Assembly (NCBI GenBank): GCA_964550025.1
Contig: CAZJYI010000053.1
Span: 1-64,000 of the forward strand
Direction: 5' to 3'
Source: CAZJYI01 sp964550025
GTDB taxonomy: Bacteria; Verrucomicrobiota; Kiritimatiellia; UBA8416; CAYOBW01
DNA: 64,000 nt
This document shows, one piece after another, positions 26,991 through 36,010 of this stretch (position 1 is its first letter; every line of letters starts with the position of its first letter). The notes under the pieces were generated by a model, which made no database searches, was not told the origin of the DNA, and saw only the letters and a program-made list of their open reading frames with translations. A program made the position numbers and the translations under genes.

Positions 26991-27959
26991 TCACCCCAGT
27001 TCCCGCAGATAGGCGTCCACTCTCTCCCTATCGATTGGCCCCACGTGGAAATGTGCGAGATATGCGTCCTCGGCCCGGATATTGAGTCCGCACTTGGGAC
27101 ATCGCACCGCGAGCGCACGAACGTCACTATGAGGGTCCTCTTCGTCAACCAGACCGAAAGCAACGACACGGCAGAGTCCTCCACAGATCTCGCACCATTC
27201 CAGGTCGTCGTTGACGCCATAGAACATCTCGAACTCGTCTCGCCACCTCAAAGCTCGGTGTATGAGATCGTCCTCCCCGACCTCTTCCACGTCCCCGCGG
27301 TAGACCGGCTGACACGCAGCATTGAAGGACGCGGCGCACGCAACGGTCTTGAGGACATAGTGGGATAGCGTTTTCCCGTCGGCGCGAATCGCCTCGGCTG
27401 CGTGCGATGCAACTTGAAGTTCCCGTGCGATGCTCCCTTCCACAAGTCTGTCAAGCGTTACGCCGTAGGCCTCTTCCACGAATCTCCGCACAAACGGGAA
27501 CCCGACAAGCACCAGGAGTTCCAGGTACTCGGTAGACGCGTCAGCGCTGCTTCCGTAGTGGACGATGTCGTTTCGGCGATCGTGAAGTGTCTTGATACGC
27601 GTTTTCCACTCAGCGAGCAAACGGGGGTACAGTTCCCTGACGCGTTCGAGCGCCTCCATGAACCGAATAGTCTTGTCAAAATTGAAGTCCGGCACTTTCA
27701 CCTGCGCGCCCCTGGGATGCGACTCAAAGGCCTCGCGCAAGATCGCCTTCAAGTCTTCATACTTGAGCTTCCCCTCGGCGGCAATAAGCGCCCTGTGTAT
27801 GGATTCCAACTCGCCCTTGAACATGAGCTCGATGGCGTTGTGCAAGAGTACAAGGGCCTGGGGAAGCCGCCATACCGCTATCAGCATTGCTGCGGCGTCA
27901 ATGGCCTCCATCGCCGATCGTGCAAGGGGCGACGGCAATTGGGCGATGTCCTTATTCAC
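26991..27959 (-). CDS. HEPN-domain protein with C-terminal zinc ribbon
   Basis: The 322-residue product starts with a helical domain whose second helix reads LVLLHNAIELMFKGELE, a typical HEPN/DUF4145-like face, and whose later helix holds RNDIVHYG (R129 to H134), matching the HEPN RNase motif R-x4-H. The last 80 residues carry two cysteine pairs, CEICGGLC and CPKCG, forming a zinc ribbon. HEPN proteins cleave RNA in toxin-antitoxin, abortive-infection and CRISPR systems. I chose the GTG at 27959, preceded by AAGGAG at 5-6 bases; an earlier GTG at 27965 has no room for a ribosome site. No antitoxin or nucleotidyltransferase lies beside it. It is convergent with the ATPase-TPR pair. Confidence 0.72.
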   Translation of the reverse strand: MNKDIAQLPSPLARSAMEAIDAAAMLIAVWRLPQALVLLHNAIELMFKGELESIHRALIAAEGKLKYEDLKAILREAFESHPRGAQVKVPDFNFDKTIRFMEALERVRELYPRLLAEWKTRIKTLHDRRNDIVHYGSSADASTEYLELLVLVGFPFVRRFVEEAYGVTLDRLVEGSIARELQVASHAAEAIRADGKTLSHYVLKTVACAASFNAACQPVYRGDVEEVGEDDLIHRALRWRDEFEMFYGVNDDLEWCEICGGLCRVVAFGLVDEEDPHSDVRALAVRCPKCGLNIRAEDAYLAHFHVGPIDRERVDAYLRELG

Positions 27960-28043
27960 TCCCACTCCTTCTTGTCAAGGCGACACAGTCAGGAGAGTTC
28001 CCCAAGACAGGGTATTACCGCCGGGAACGGTGCATGTCAATGC

Positions 28044-29288
28044 TCACCTTGCCAGTAGCCGCTGAGCTTCCATTTTGCCGAGGCAACGGTCGGCCACGAA
28101 GAAACGCAGGATGCGTCCCGACCAGGCGCGTTCGGACTTGCACTCGTTTCCGAGGAGCAGGGCGTATTCCTCCCAGTTGCTGAAATCACCACCGATCTGG
28201 CGGACGGGCACCTCCCGCCCATCGCAGTGGAGTTTCAGCTCTCCGGGGCGGTAGGCGATCACAAGCGTCATCTCCTCCCGGGCACGGATCGGACACAGCC
28301 GCACCTCAGGGCTTGTACCGTTCAGCCCGGTTTCCGTTGTCCGCAGCCGCAGCACGAAATTCTCGCGCTCCTGGCACAGCGAGAAATTGCGGTTGTGGCC
28401 GTCACGCGAGCACGACAGGATGCGCGCCGGACCGCTCTGTTCGAGGTCCTCCGCCTCCAGGGCAATCCCGATGGTCAGTTCGTTCGACTGCTTGCAAGCC
28501 GCGGCAAGTTCGTCCCCCACCCCATCCACAAACGTGCGTCCGCCCTGGCACGCCAACCCCGACGGCAGTGCCTGGTTCCGGCCCACCTGTTTCAGTGACA
28601 CGGTCCTTTTTCGTCCTCCCGCGCTGACGGTGGCCGTGTTCCCGGAACGGGGCCGCCAGACAACGCTGAACCCGCCCGCGGGAACGGACGGGGACGGCGA
28701 AACAACAGGCGTGTCGTCGGCGACGCGCCTCCCGGCAGCAGCATCGTGGTCCGCCACGGCAAACACGGCCGCCTGGTACGCCTCGCCCACCTTGACGGCT
28801 TCGACTTCCTGCCGCACGTTGAGCGCCTGCTCCATCTTGTTGTCACGGGTGAGTTGCTTGACAAGGCCCTCGAGGTGGGACACGTACCGATCGGTCAGGC
28901 GGATCAGCGTCCTGCTGTTTTCCAACTGCGCCGCATCGAGCGTTTCGCGGCAGTCGCGTTGGAGTTGTCGCAGGGCGTCCGGAAGATCGGAGCCCGCGGT
29001 CACCTCTATGGTCCGATCACCGTCAAATCGGCTGCGCTCCGAACGCACGGCCAGGACGAACTCGAGCTCTCCCGCCCGTTGGTAGTGCTTTTCCAGCACA
29101 GCCAGTTTCTCGCCGTATACCCTCATGACCGCCTTCCGACGGGTTGCCAGTTCCTTGGACAGCTTGCCCTGCTCCTTCGCATAGACGGCACGCAGGGCCG
29201 CGACGCGGGAGGCGTCATCGGCCCGGCTCGAACCGAATGCCGCGATCAGGAGGACCGCCGCCAGCATCCATCCGCGTCGGTCTGCCAT
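28044..29288 (-). CDS. secreted protein with coiled coil and C-terminal LamG-like domain
   Basis: The 414-residue protein has a signal peptide (ADRRGWMLAAVLLIAAFGSSRA|D). Residues 25-150 form a charged, heptad-like helical region (KLSKELATRRKAVMRVYGEKLAVLEKHYQ), then a Ser/Pro linker, then a beta-sandwich of about 200 residues resembling the LamG/concanavalin A-like lectin fold: LTIGIALEAEDLEQSGPARILSCSRDG, NFSLCQERENFVLRLRTT, MTLVIAYRPGELKLHCDGREV, NWEEYALLLGNE, GRILRFFVADRCL. Proteins with this plan are numerous in planctomycete and verrucomicrobial genomes. The start at 29288 was chosen for the signal peptide; an ATG six codons upstream also has a matching AAAGG. Confidence 0.75.
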   Translation of the reverse strand: MADRRGWMLAAVLLIAAFGSSRADDASRVAALRAVYAKEQGKLSKELATRRKAVMRVYGEKLAVLEKHYQRAGELEFVLAVRSERSRFDGDRTIEVTAGSDLPDALRQLQRDCRETLDAAQLENSRTLIRLTDRYVSHLEGLVKQLTRDNKMEQALNVRQEVEAVKVGEAYQAAVFAVADHDAAAGRRVADDTPVVSPSPSVPAGGFSVVWRPRSGNTATVSAGGRKRTVSLKQVGRNQALPSGLACQGGRTFVDGVGDELAAACKQSNELTIGIALEAEDLEQSGPARILSCSRDGHNRNFSLCQERENFVLRLRTTETGLNGTSPEVRLCPIRAREEMTLVIAYRPGELKLHCDGREVPVRQIGGDFSNWEEYALLLGNECKSERAWSGRILRFFVADRCLGKMEAQRLLAR

Positions 29289-29384
29289 TTGGTTTCGCCT
29301 TTCCATTTCGTTTTGCCTTTCCAAGACAGGCCATGCATCATAGCGGCGGCGTGTGGATAGACAAGGCGATTGTGGAGGAGCCTG

Positions 29385-31148
29385 ATGACGAATCGACGGA
29401 ACTATGCGCTAGGCGTAGCGTCGCTGCTGGCCGCCATCGGCATGGCGACGGCCGCGGAGCCGGCGGGCGGCTTGCTCAGTGCGCGGCCCGAGGTGGTCGA
29501 AGCCTGGAAGGACATGCGGTTCGGGATGTTCCTGTGCTGGGGTCCGGTGTCGTTGACGGGCCTGGAGATCGGCTGGTCGCGAAGCGCCCCCGCCTGGGGA
29601 CGGCGCAAGGGAATGCGAGGCGGCAGGGGTCCCACCCCCGCCGCGGTCTACGACGAACTGTACAAACGCTGGAAGCCGGACAGGTTCGACGCCGAGCACT
29701 GGGTCACCGTGGCCAAAGACGCGGGTCAGCGATACCTGATCTTCCTCGTCAAGCACCATGACGGCTTCTGCCTGTACGACACGAAGCGGACCGAATACCG
29801 CTCAACCGGTCCGGCCTCGGCGTGGAAGGTCGACGTGATGAAGCACGTGGCCGACGCCTGCCACAAGCACGATCTCAAGCTGATCGTCTACTACTCACAG
29901 CCGGACTGGCACCACCCCGACTACCTGGGCGAGCAGCACGGCCGCTACATCACGTTCCTGCACGGGCAGGTGCGGGAGCTGCTGACGGACTACGGCAGGA
30001 TCGACGGCCTGTGGTTCGACAACCTGAGGGGACGCGGCAACAACCCTGAGGCCGCCAGGCTCTGGAACGCCGAGGAACTGTTCGAAATGGCGCGCACGAT
30101 CCAGCCCCACCTGGTCATCAACGACCGCTGCGGGCTCGACGCCGACTACTACACGCCCGAGCAACACGTGGGTCACTTCTCGCGCAAACGCCCCTGGGAA
30201 AGCTGCATCACGCTGGGAACACAGTGGGCCTGGAAACCGAACGACACGCTCAAACCTTACACGGACGCGGTGAGGATGCTCGTGGCCTGCGCCATCGGTG
30301 ACGGCAACCTGGCCCTGAACACCAATCCCATGCCGGACGGCCGCATAGAGCCGCGCCAGGTCGAGAGCTTCCGCAACATCGGCAACTGGATGCGGAAATA
30401 CGGCGAATCGATTTACGGCACGCGCGGCGGTCCGTTCCGCGCGCCCGACATGAACGCCCGCAGGTTCGGCGCCGCACGCCACCGGTTCCAACTGCCCGCC
30501 GGCCGCTGGTGGGGCGGCTCGACGCACAAAGGCAATACCGTGTACCTGCACATCCTGCGCTGGCCCGGCGACGCGATCCGCCTGCCGGACATCGGGCGAA
30601 AGCTCGTCGGTCACAGCGTGTTGACCGGGGGCGAAGCGAGTGTGACGCAGACCGACGACGGCATCAAAGTCACCGTGCCGCCCGACGCCCGCGACCCGCT
30701 CGACACGATCGTGAAGCTGGAGTACGATCGCCCGGTTACGGACGTGGTACCTGTCTTCACGGGCGAACACTCCCTGGCGTTGGGCTGCAAGGCATCGGCA
30801 TCCGGCGTATGGCCCAACCCGCGCCTCGAAGCGGCGCTGGCCTTTGACGGCGACCCGACGACGCGCTGGGGCGCCGAGCCCGATGCCAGGGGCGGATGGC
30901 TGCAGGCCGACCTTGGCAAGCCGAAGACATTCGGCCGCCTCCGGGTCAGTGAGGCGTACGACCGGACGCGGAGGTTTGCGCTGCAGGTGAAGGAAGGAAG
31001 CACGTGGCGTACCGTCCACTCGGGAACGACGCTTGGGGAGGATTATTCCGCGGGGTTCGAGCCGGTCACGGCCCGGATCGCGCGCCTCAACATCCTTGAG
31101 GCCACCGACGTGCCGACGATCTGGGAAGTACAGTTGTACAAGCAATGA
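29385..31148 (+). CDS. GH29 alpha-L-fucosidase with C-terminal F5/8-type carbohydrate-binding domain
   Basis: The 587-residue exported enzyme begins with a signal peptide ending ATA|AEPAGG. A GH29 barrel follows with WKDMRFGMFLCWGP, DRFDAEHWVTVAKDAGQRYLIFLVKHHDGFCLYDTKRT, KLIVYYSQPDWHHPDY, and the nucleophile aspartate in IDGLWFDNLRG. The C-terminal 150 residues (SASGVWPNPRLEAALAFDGDPTTRWGAEPDARGGWLQADLG) are a CBM32/F5-8C discoidin fold. It would release fucose from host or algal glycans in the periplasm or outside. The ATG at 29385 follows GGAGG. Its stop is shortly followed by the next gene. Glycan specificity cannot be judged from sequence. Confidence 0.9.
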   Translation: MTNRRNYALGVASLLAAIGMATAAEPAGGLLSARPEVVEAWKDMRFGMFLCWGPVSLTGLEIGWSRSAPAWGRRKGMRGGRGPTPAAVYDELYKRWKPDRFDAEHWVTVAKDAGQRYLIFLVKHHDGFCLYDTKRTEYRSTGPASAWKVDVMKHVADACHKHDLKLIVYYSQPDWHHPDYLGEQHGRYITFLHGQVRELLTDYGRIDGLWFDNLRGRGNNPEAARLWNAEELFEMARTIQPHLVINDRCGLDADYYTPEQHVGHFSRKRPWESCITLGTQWAWKPNDTLKPYTDAVRMLVACAIGDGNLALNTNPMPDGRIEPRQVESFRNIGNWMRKYGESIYGTRGGPFRAPDMNARRFGAARHRFQLPAGRWWGGSTHKGNTVYLHILRWPGDAIRLPDIGRKLVGHSVLTGGEASVTQTDDGIKVTVPPDARDPLDTIVKLEYDRPVTDVVPVFTGEHSLALGCKASASGVWPNPRLEAALAFDGDPTTRWGAEPDARGGWLQADLGKPKTFGRLRVSEAYDRTRRFALQVKEGSTWRTVHSGTTLGEDYSAGFEPVTARIARLNILEATDVPTIWEVQLYKQ

Positions 31149-31159
31149 GGAAACCACCG

Positions 31160-31957
31160 ATGACAACGCGAATCGCAACCATCTGCGCCCTTCTGCCGGT
31201 CTGCCTGATTTGCGGCTGCGCCCCGCCCGAGGGCCCACCCCTGCGGGAGGACGCGGCAACACGGCAACGCCTTGCGGCCATCGAGGCCCGGCTTGAATCC
31301 ATCGCCAACCAGCTCGAAGTCCGCGAAGATGCGCCGGCGCAACCGGCGCCCAATCGGCCTGCCGAACCCGATTCGGCCGAAAACCGCCTTGAACGGTTGG
31401 AGCAGCTCGTCGCGGCGCTCACACAGAACATGGACGCGATGATCGACGCGCGCATCGACGAACGCGTCGGGACGCAGGAGGACATCCAGAAGATCTTCGA
31501 ACAGACCGTCAGCGAGGAGCTCGAAGAGGCCCAGGAGCGCGAGAAGGTTGAGGCGAAACGGCGGTCGGAGGAGATGCGCCGCAAATGGGCCGAGCGCCGC
31601 AAGGCCCAGGAACAGGACCGCCTGGAGAGGATGGTCAAAGAGCTGGAGCTCAACACGTGGCAGAAGGACCGCGTACAGACCATCGTCGCCGAGTCCCGGA
31701 AGGCACGCGAGGAGTATTCCCGAGAGGCGCGGGAGGGCGGCCGCTTCGACGGGAAGAGCTACCGCAAGGAGATGGAGACCATCCGTGCGAACCTGAAAGA
31801 GTCCCTCGGCGAAGTGCTGAGCGAGGAACAGATGCAGGCATTCGAGAAGACCGGCTACGGGCGCCACGCCATGGGCCATCCCATCATCATCACGTCCGAC
31901 CGCATCACCACCACCGACGGGGCCCAGTCCATCCGGATCGACCTGTCGGGGGAGTAG
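31160..31957 (+). CDS. coiled-coil lipoprotein with Spy/LTXXQ-like segment
   Basis: The 265-residue product has a lipobox LPVCLICGC at about 15-20, so it is probably lipidated at that cysteine. A long charged coiled coil spans about 70-190 (EELEEAQEREKVEAKRRSEEMRRKWAERR). LNTWQKDRVQTIVAESRKA and LGEVLSEEQMQAFEK resemble LTXXQ helices of the Spy/CpxP family of periplasmic chaperones. AGGAAA seven bases before the ATG at 31160 supports this start; another ATG at 31145 overlaps the fucosidase stop (ATGA). It probably belongs to the same transcript as the fucosidase. Function unknown. Confidence 0.68.
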   Translation: MTTRIATICALLPVCLICGCAPPEGPPLREDAATRQRLAAIEARLESIANQLEVREDAPAQPAPNRPAEPDSAENRLERLEQLVAALTQNMDAMIDARIDERVGTQEDIQKIFEQTVSEELEEAQEREKVEAKRRSEEMRRKWAERRKAQEQDRLERMVKELELNTWQKDRVQTIVAESRKAREEYSREAREGGRFDGKSYRKEMETIRANLKESLGEVLSEEQMQAFEKTGYGRHAMGHPIIITSDRITTTDGAQSIRIDLSGE

Positions 31958-32022
31958 GGCCCGGCCCGGAACCCGGCGGGGACGTGGGCACGATGTTGGC
32001 GAAGGGAGAGGGGAAACCGCAG

Positions 32023-32130
32023 AATGATGAACACTGAATGATGAATGCTGAAGTGCGAGGCCTGTCTCCGCACGTGCCCTTCCCCTCTCACTTCGACATT
32101 GAGTGTTCAGCGTTCAATATTCGACATTTC
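32023..32130. repeat. heptad array J, inverted arms (AATGMTG / YGTTCAA)
   Basis: Left arm AATGATG, AACACTG, AATGATG, AATGCTG, AAGTGCG (32023-32057); right arm CACTTCG, ACATTGA, GTGTTCA, GCGTTCA, ATATTCG, ACATTTC (32089-32130). The right arm is close to the reverse complement of the left. It lies between convergent genes, where a stem-loop would end transcripts. Confidence 0.85.
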
Positions 32131-32178
32131 CCTTCCCCGAAAACGCACACCCGCATAACCCCGTCGGGGACCCGGCAA

Positions 32179-34461
32179 CTAGCGCTGCACGATCTCGAAC
32201 GGGACCGCCGGCAGGGTGGCTACCCGGTTGCGTTTTGCCGGCCCCCTCGGTTTGCCGTCCTTACCCTTGGGGCGCCACTCGGTGAACACCCCGATGATGA
32301 GGTTACCCTTCGCACCCGCCTTTGCCGTCTCGCCGTCTGCCCGCAGCACAACATCCAGCCCTCCGGGCACGGGGTTTGCTTCCTTGATGGTAATGCCTTC
32401 CGGCGGCTCGCTCAGCTCGAACTTCAGGTTCTTCTGCTGCGACCTGTTCTCCGACCGGTACTCCACGCGCGCCGTGCCGCCAACGGGAATCCTCGCGGGA
32501 GACCGTGAGGCCAACCTGACGGGCGGCGGCGCCCATTTGCTCGGGAGCGCGGCAACCATCAGGTCCGCCGCCGGGACGAGATGCCGATACAGGAAGGCCT
32601 GCATCATGTCTTCGGCCGCCACGGCCGAGCGCCGGATCTTCCGTCCACCGCGCGACGCAATGCCTTCGAGAACGAGACTGACGGACTCCTTGGGAAGGCG
32701 TCTCGGCAACGTCAGCGTCAACCGCACCTTGTCTTCTCCCGCCGGCACCCGGCCGCCGCTCAGCGCGAATCCGGTCGGGGCGTCTTTGATCCGCAACTCG
32801 ATATCACCGCTGAACCCCACGTCCCGCAAGGCATGCACCGTGAGCGGAACGGTAGTCCCCGGGCGCGCATTGACCGCGGAGGGAACGACCCGCAGGGCAA
32901 ACTCGGTCCGCGGGGGGCTGATGCGCAACCGGTAGGCGTAGGCCGGGCCGCCGTTGCCCTGCGCGTCCCCGACGTGCAGGTAGTAGCGCCCGCTCGTCTC
33001 CAGTTTCGCGTACAGCAGCGAATCAGCGTGGTGGGTCGTCAGCCCCGCGCCCTTGTCGACGTTGTCGTCGTTGACGGCGACAGTCCGGCCTTTGCTGTCG
33101 GTCAACCGCAAGATGGAATCGAGAGGCGATCCCAGCCGGCGGGCGTGGATTTCGGCGACGATGGCCAGTCCGGCCCGTCCTTCAATGCGGTACACGTCCC
33201 AATCCCCCGGCCGGACGACACGGCCGTTGACAACGGTCGAGGACTTGATCGGCTGTGCCTTCTTCGGCTCGTCGTTCGGTTCGATCTCCGCACGTTCCGG
33301 CAGCGTGTCCAGCGCGTACGAGAACGGGTTGGAAAAGCGCGAACCCCTGCGCACGCGCATGGAGTGAATCCCCGGTTGGCGGCCGCGGGTATCGAGCGTG
33401 ACACGCCTGGTAGCGAGGTTCCAGCCGGCGGCCTCCACGGTCGTGCTCTTTCCGAGCTGCCCGCCCAGGGGGTAGATGCTCGTCACATACGGGAGATCGC
33501 CCGCGTCGATGCGGTAGACGAAGTCCTCCCGCCCCCGGTAGATCGAGTCCCGTATCTCCAGTTCGTATTCGCCGTCCGCGGGAACGGAGTACAGCAGCAC
33601 GGGGTCGGGGTTGAAGCGAAAGTCGTCCGTAAAGGCCACCTCCTGTCCTTTGGCATCGTACAGTGCCACGACCGCCTGAAACCAGCCCGGCACGGCATCG
33701 GCGAGGTAAGGAACGAGCTCGCGCGCACGCGTGGCGATCGTGAGTTTCTGCCCCTTGCGCGCTTCGAAGCGAAAACGGTCTACGTCGCCCGGCATAATCT
33801 GCCCGTTCAGTGTCGCCGGCAGAGTCCTCACCACGTTCTTCCCGGCAGACCGGTCGTTCGGTTCCTGTTCCCGCAGCTCGGTCAACTGCCCGACATGAAA
33901 GGGCATCGGATTGGACAGACCGGAACGCGTGCGCAACCGCAACTCGCGCGCTTCGGGCGGCGTGTTTGCCGCCAATCTGAGCCGCAGGATGACGAGCTCG
34001 GCGATCTGCGCGTTCGGCTGCTTCCTGGGATCGTTGAGGAGTTTGCGCAGCTCGGCAATCCCCTTGAGCGTGAGCTTCTCGAGCTTGATGTCCCTCAGAT
34101 CATGGGGGACCTTGCCCAGTCCGGGCCCACCCCACCCTCCATCTTTGGCGCCCTTCTTCTTGGCCTGCTGTTGCAACTTCTTCTGGCGGTCGCGGAGCTT
34201 CTGGTTGATCTCGTTGCGCTCGTTCTGTCTGAGCGGCTTGATGTGCTTGAACGAGACGGCCGTCATGCCCGCGCCCGAAACCACGACATTGGTCACGCCG
34301 TTCAGGTACTGCCCCCCGATGGCGACCTCCACCGTGGTGCCCAGCCGCCCTCCGGCCGGGTAGATATAGCCGATATGGGGATCCCTCTGCTGGCCCCACG
34401 CGGCAGGGGCGGCGAGCGAGAGGGCCAAAAGCAGGAGTGTGGGCCGAGCGCGAGACCGCAA
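32179..34461 (-). CDS. exported PPC-domain protein, start displaced by a repeat array
   Basis: The mature part is about 740 residues. After a signal-like segment (RPTLLLLALSLAAPAAWG|QQ) comes an IPT/TIG-like domain (IGYIYPAGGRLGTTVEVAIGGQYL), then two pre-peptidase C-terminal (PPC) domains, each opened by EPND (REQEPNDRSAGKN and AEIEPNDEPKKAQ) with LYDAKGQEV and YRIDAGD strands. The rest is beta-rich. Planctomycetes carry many such proteins next to DUF1501 and DUF1549/1553 genes, as here. No ATG lies near the signal peptide. The nearest candidate is TTG at 34461; the frame stays open to 34638 only through array G. So the start is uncertain and the boundary given is an inference. Confidence 0.75.
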   Translation of the reverse strand: MRSRARPTLLLLALSLAAPAAWGQQRDPHIGYIYPAGGRLGTTVEVAIGGQYLNGVTNVVVSGAGMTAVSFKHIKPLRQNERNEINQKLRDRQKKLQQQAKKKGAKDGGWGGPGLGKVPHDLRDIKLEKLTLKGIAELRKLLNDPRKQPNAQIAELVILRLRLAANTPPEARELRLRTRSGLSNPMPFHVGQLTELREQEPNDRSAGKNVVRTLPATLNGQIMPGDVDRFRFEARKGQKLTIATRARELVPYLADAVPGWFQAVVALYDAKGQEVAFTDDFRFNPDPVLLYSVPADGEYELEIRDSIYRGREDFVYRIDAGDLPYVTSIYPLGGQLGKSTTVEAAGWNLATRRVTLDTRGRQPGIHSMRVRRGSRFSNPFSYALDTLPERAEIEPNDEPKKAQPIKSSTVVNGRVVRPGDWDVYRIEGRAGLAIVAEIHARRLGSPLDSILRLTDSKGRTVAVNDDNVDKGAGLTTHHADSLLYAKLETSGRYYLHVGDAQGNGGPAYAYRLRISPPRTEFALRVVPSAVNARPGTTVPLTVHALRDVGFSGDIELRIKDAPTGFALSGGRVPAGEDKVRLTLTLPRRLPKESVSLVLEGIASRGGRKIRRSAVAAEDMMQAFLYRHLVPAADLMVAALPSKWAPPPVRLASRSPARIPVGGTARVEYRSENRSQQKNLKFELSEPPEGITIKEANPVPGGLDVVLRADGETAKAGAKGNLIIGVFTEWRPKGKDGKPRGPAKRNRVATLPAVPFEIVQR

Positions 34462-34462
34462 G

Positions 34463-34613
34463 CTCGAAATCCGAAATCCGAAATCCGAGACAATATCGAA
34501 ACTCGAAAAGGGGAGATGGGGGAGAAACGGAGAGGGCGCTGGAATTCTCCTCGTGGTTTCGGTCATTGGAGCCTTCGAACTTGTTTCGAGTTTCGAATTT
34601 CGATATTCGGATT
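34463..34613. repeat. heptad array G (TCCGAAA / TTTCGAR)
   Basis: Left arm CTCGAAA, TCCGAAA, TCCGAAA, TCCGAGA (34463-34490) plus CGAAACT-type copies; right arm CCTTCGA, ACTTGTT, TCGAGTT, TCGAATT, TCGATAT, TCGGATT (34572-34613). The right arm is nearly identical in layout to the right arm of element F 17 kb away. It covers the 5' end of the PPC gene. Confidence 0.87.
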
Positions 34614-34641
34614 TGCCCACAACAGCCGGTGCGGCCAAGAT

Positions 34642-35985
34642 CTACGTGATCTCCTTTAGCCGCCCTCCCGACTTCACGTCCTCCCATTCGCGCGGGGTGA
34701 CAAACACTTCGCGATTCTGCGGGTGCGGGAGCTTCGCGCCGGTGTCGATGCCGAGAAGGTCGTACATCGTGGCGAGCAGATCCATCGGGTACACGGGGCG
34801 GTCCTCGACGTACTCGCCCTTCGCGTCCGAGGCGCCCACGACCTGGCCGCCCTTGAACCCGCCACCGGCCACCACGGCGGAGAAGACGTGCCCGTAGTGG
34901 CCGCGACCGCCGTTCCACGGCGGTTCCCACTGGATCTTCGGTTTACGCCCGAACTCGCCGCTCCACCACACGATCGTGCTGTCGAGAAGACCGCGGTCGG
35001 AGAGGTCTGTCAGCAGCGTTGCCATGGCCTTGTCCATCTCGGGCAGCTTCTGCCGCATGGTCTCGAAGTGCTTCTTGTGCGTATCCCACCCACGGTAGTT
35101 GATCGTGATGTAGGGCACGCCGCGCTCGACCAGGCGCCTGGCACACAGACAGGACTGGCCAAAGGTGTTGCGGCCGTAGGCCTCCCGCACCTCGTCCTTT
35201 TCCTGGGACAGGTCGAAGACCTTGCCGGCATCGCCCAGGATCAGGTCATAGGCCTGCTCCTCGCACGCTTCCAAGGCCTTGAACTGCGTTTCATCCGGCA
35301 TCGCTTTTCCCAGCGTGTCGAGAGAGTGCATCAGACCGCGGCGATTGCGCTGGCGTTGTTCGGTGATTCCCTGGGCCACGACCCCCTCGACGGCAAACTG
35401 AGACTGCGCGGGATTGCCGCCCGTCGCGAACGGCTTGTAGCGCGACCCCATGAAACCGGCCTCGGAGAAGCGGCCCTGGGGTGTCGTCAACACGATGTAG
35501 GGCGGAATCAACCCTTTGTAGCCGACTTCGTATCCTCTGAAGCGCGAAACGACCGCCCCCGCGCAGGGGTACACCAGGCCGTCGCCCGACTTGCGGCCGG
35601 TCTGCGTCAGGTAGGAGGCCGTCTCGTGGGCGAAGACGCCGTGGGTCATGCTGCGGATGATCGAGTACTTGTCGGCCTGCTTGGCCAACAGGGGCAGCGA
35701 CTGGCCGATGCGGATGCCCTTGACGTTCGTTGCGATGTCCTTGTCGAGCGGACCGCAGTAGTCGCGCCCGGCACCGGGTTTGGGATCGAACGTGTCGGTG
35801 TGCGCCGGGCCGCCCCACATCCAGATCTGGATCACGGACTTGGCCTTGGCCGGTTTCGGGGCCGCGGCAGCCGGGAGGGTCATGCGATCGGCGAACAGCA
35901 ATCCAGCGGACCCGTACAGCCCCGCCCGCAGCATGTCGCGGCGTGTGATGGGGAGCCCGATCATCGGTTCTGTCTGTGTGTTCAT
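34642..35985 (-). CDS. DUF1501 protein with Tat signal
   Basis: The 447-residue product starts with a Tat-type signal ITRRDMLRAGLYGSAGLLF and continues as a DUF1501 (sulfatase-fold related) protein: SVIQIWMWGGPAHTDTFDPKPGAGRDYCGP, SIIRSMTHGVFAHETASYLTQTG, GFMGSRYKPFATGG, YITINYRGWDTHKKHFETM, ALLTDLSDRGLLDSTIVWWSGEFGRKPKIQ, HYGHVFSAVVAGGGFKGG. DUF1501 proteins pair with DUF1549/DUF1553 cytochrome-like genes in planctomycetes, as here. AAGGTG seven bases before the ATG at 35985 fits. Its 5' region lies 25 bases from array I. Confidence 0.88.
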   Translation of the reverse strand: MNTQTEPMIGLPITRRDMLRAGLYGSAGLLFADRMTLPAAAAPKPAKAKSVIQIWMWGGPAHTDTFDPKPGAGRDYCGPLDKDIATNVKGIRIGQSLPLLAKQADKYSIIRSMTHGVFAHETASYLTQTGRKSGDGLVYPCAGAVVSRFRGYEVGYKGLIPPYIVLTTPQGRFSEAGFMGSRYKPFATGGNPAQSQFAVEGVVAQGITEQRQRNRRGLMHSLDTLGKAMPDETQFKALEACEEQAYDLILGDAGKVFDLSQEKDEVREAYGRNTFGQSCLCARRLVERGVPYITINYRGWDTHKKHFETMRQKLPEMDKAMATLLTDLSDRGLLDSTIVWWSGEFGRKPKIQWEPPWNGGRGHYGHVFSAVVAGGGFKGGQVVGASDAKGEYVEDRPVYPMDLLATMYDLLGIDTGAKLPHPQNREVFVTPREWEDVKSGGRLKEIT

Positions 35986-36010
35986 CGGTGCACCTTGCAT
36001 GTTTGGGTTT

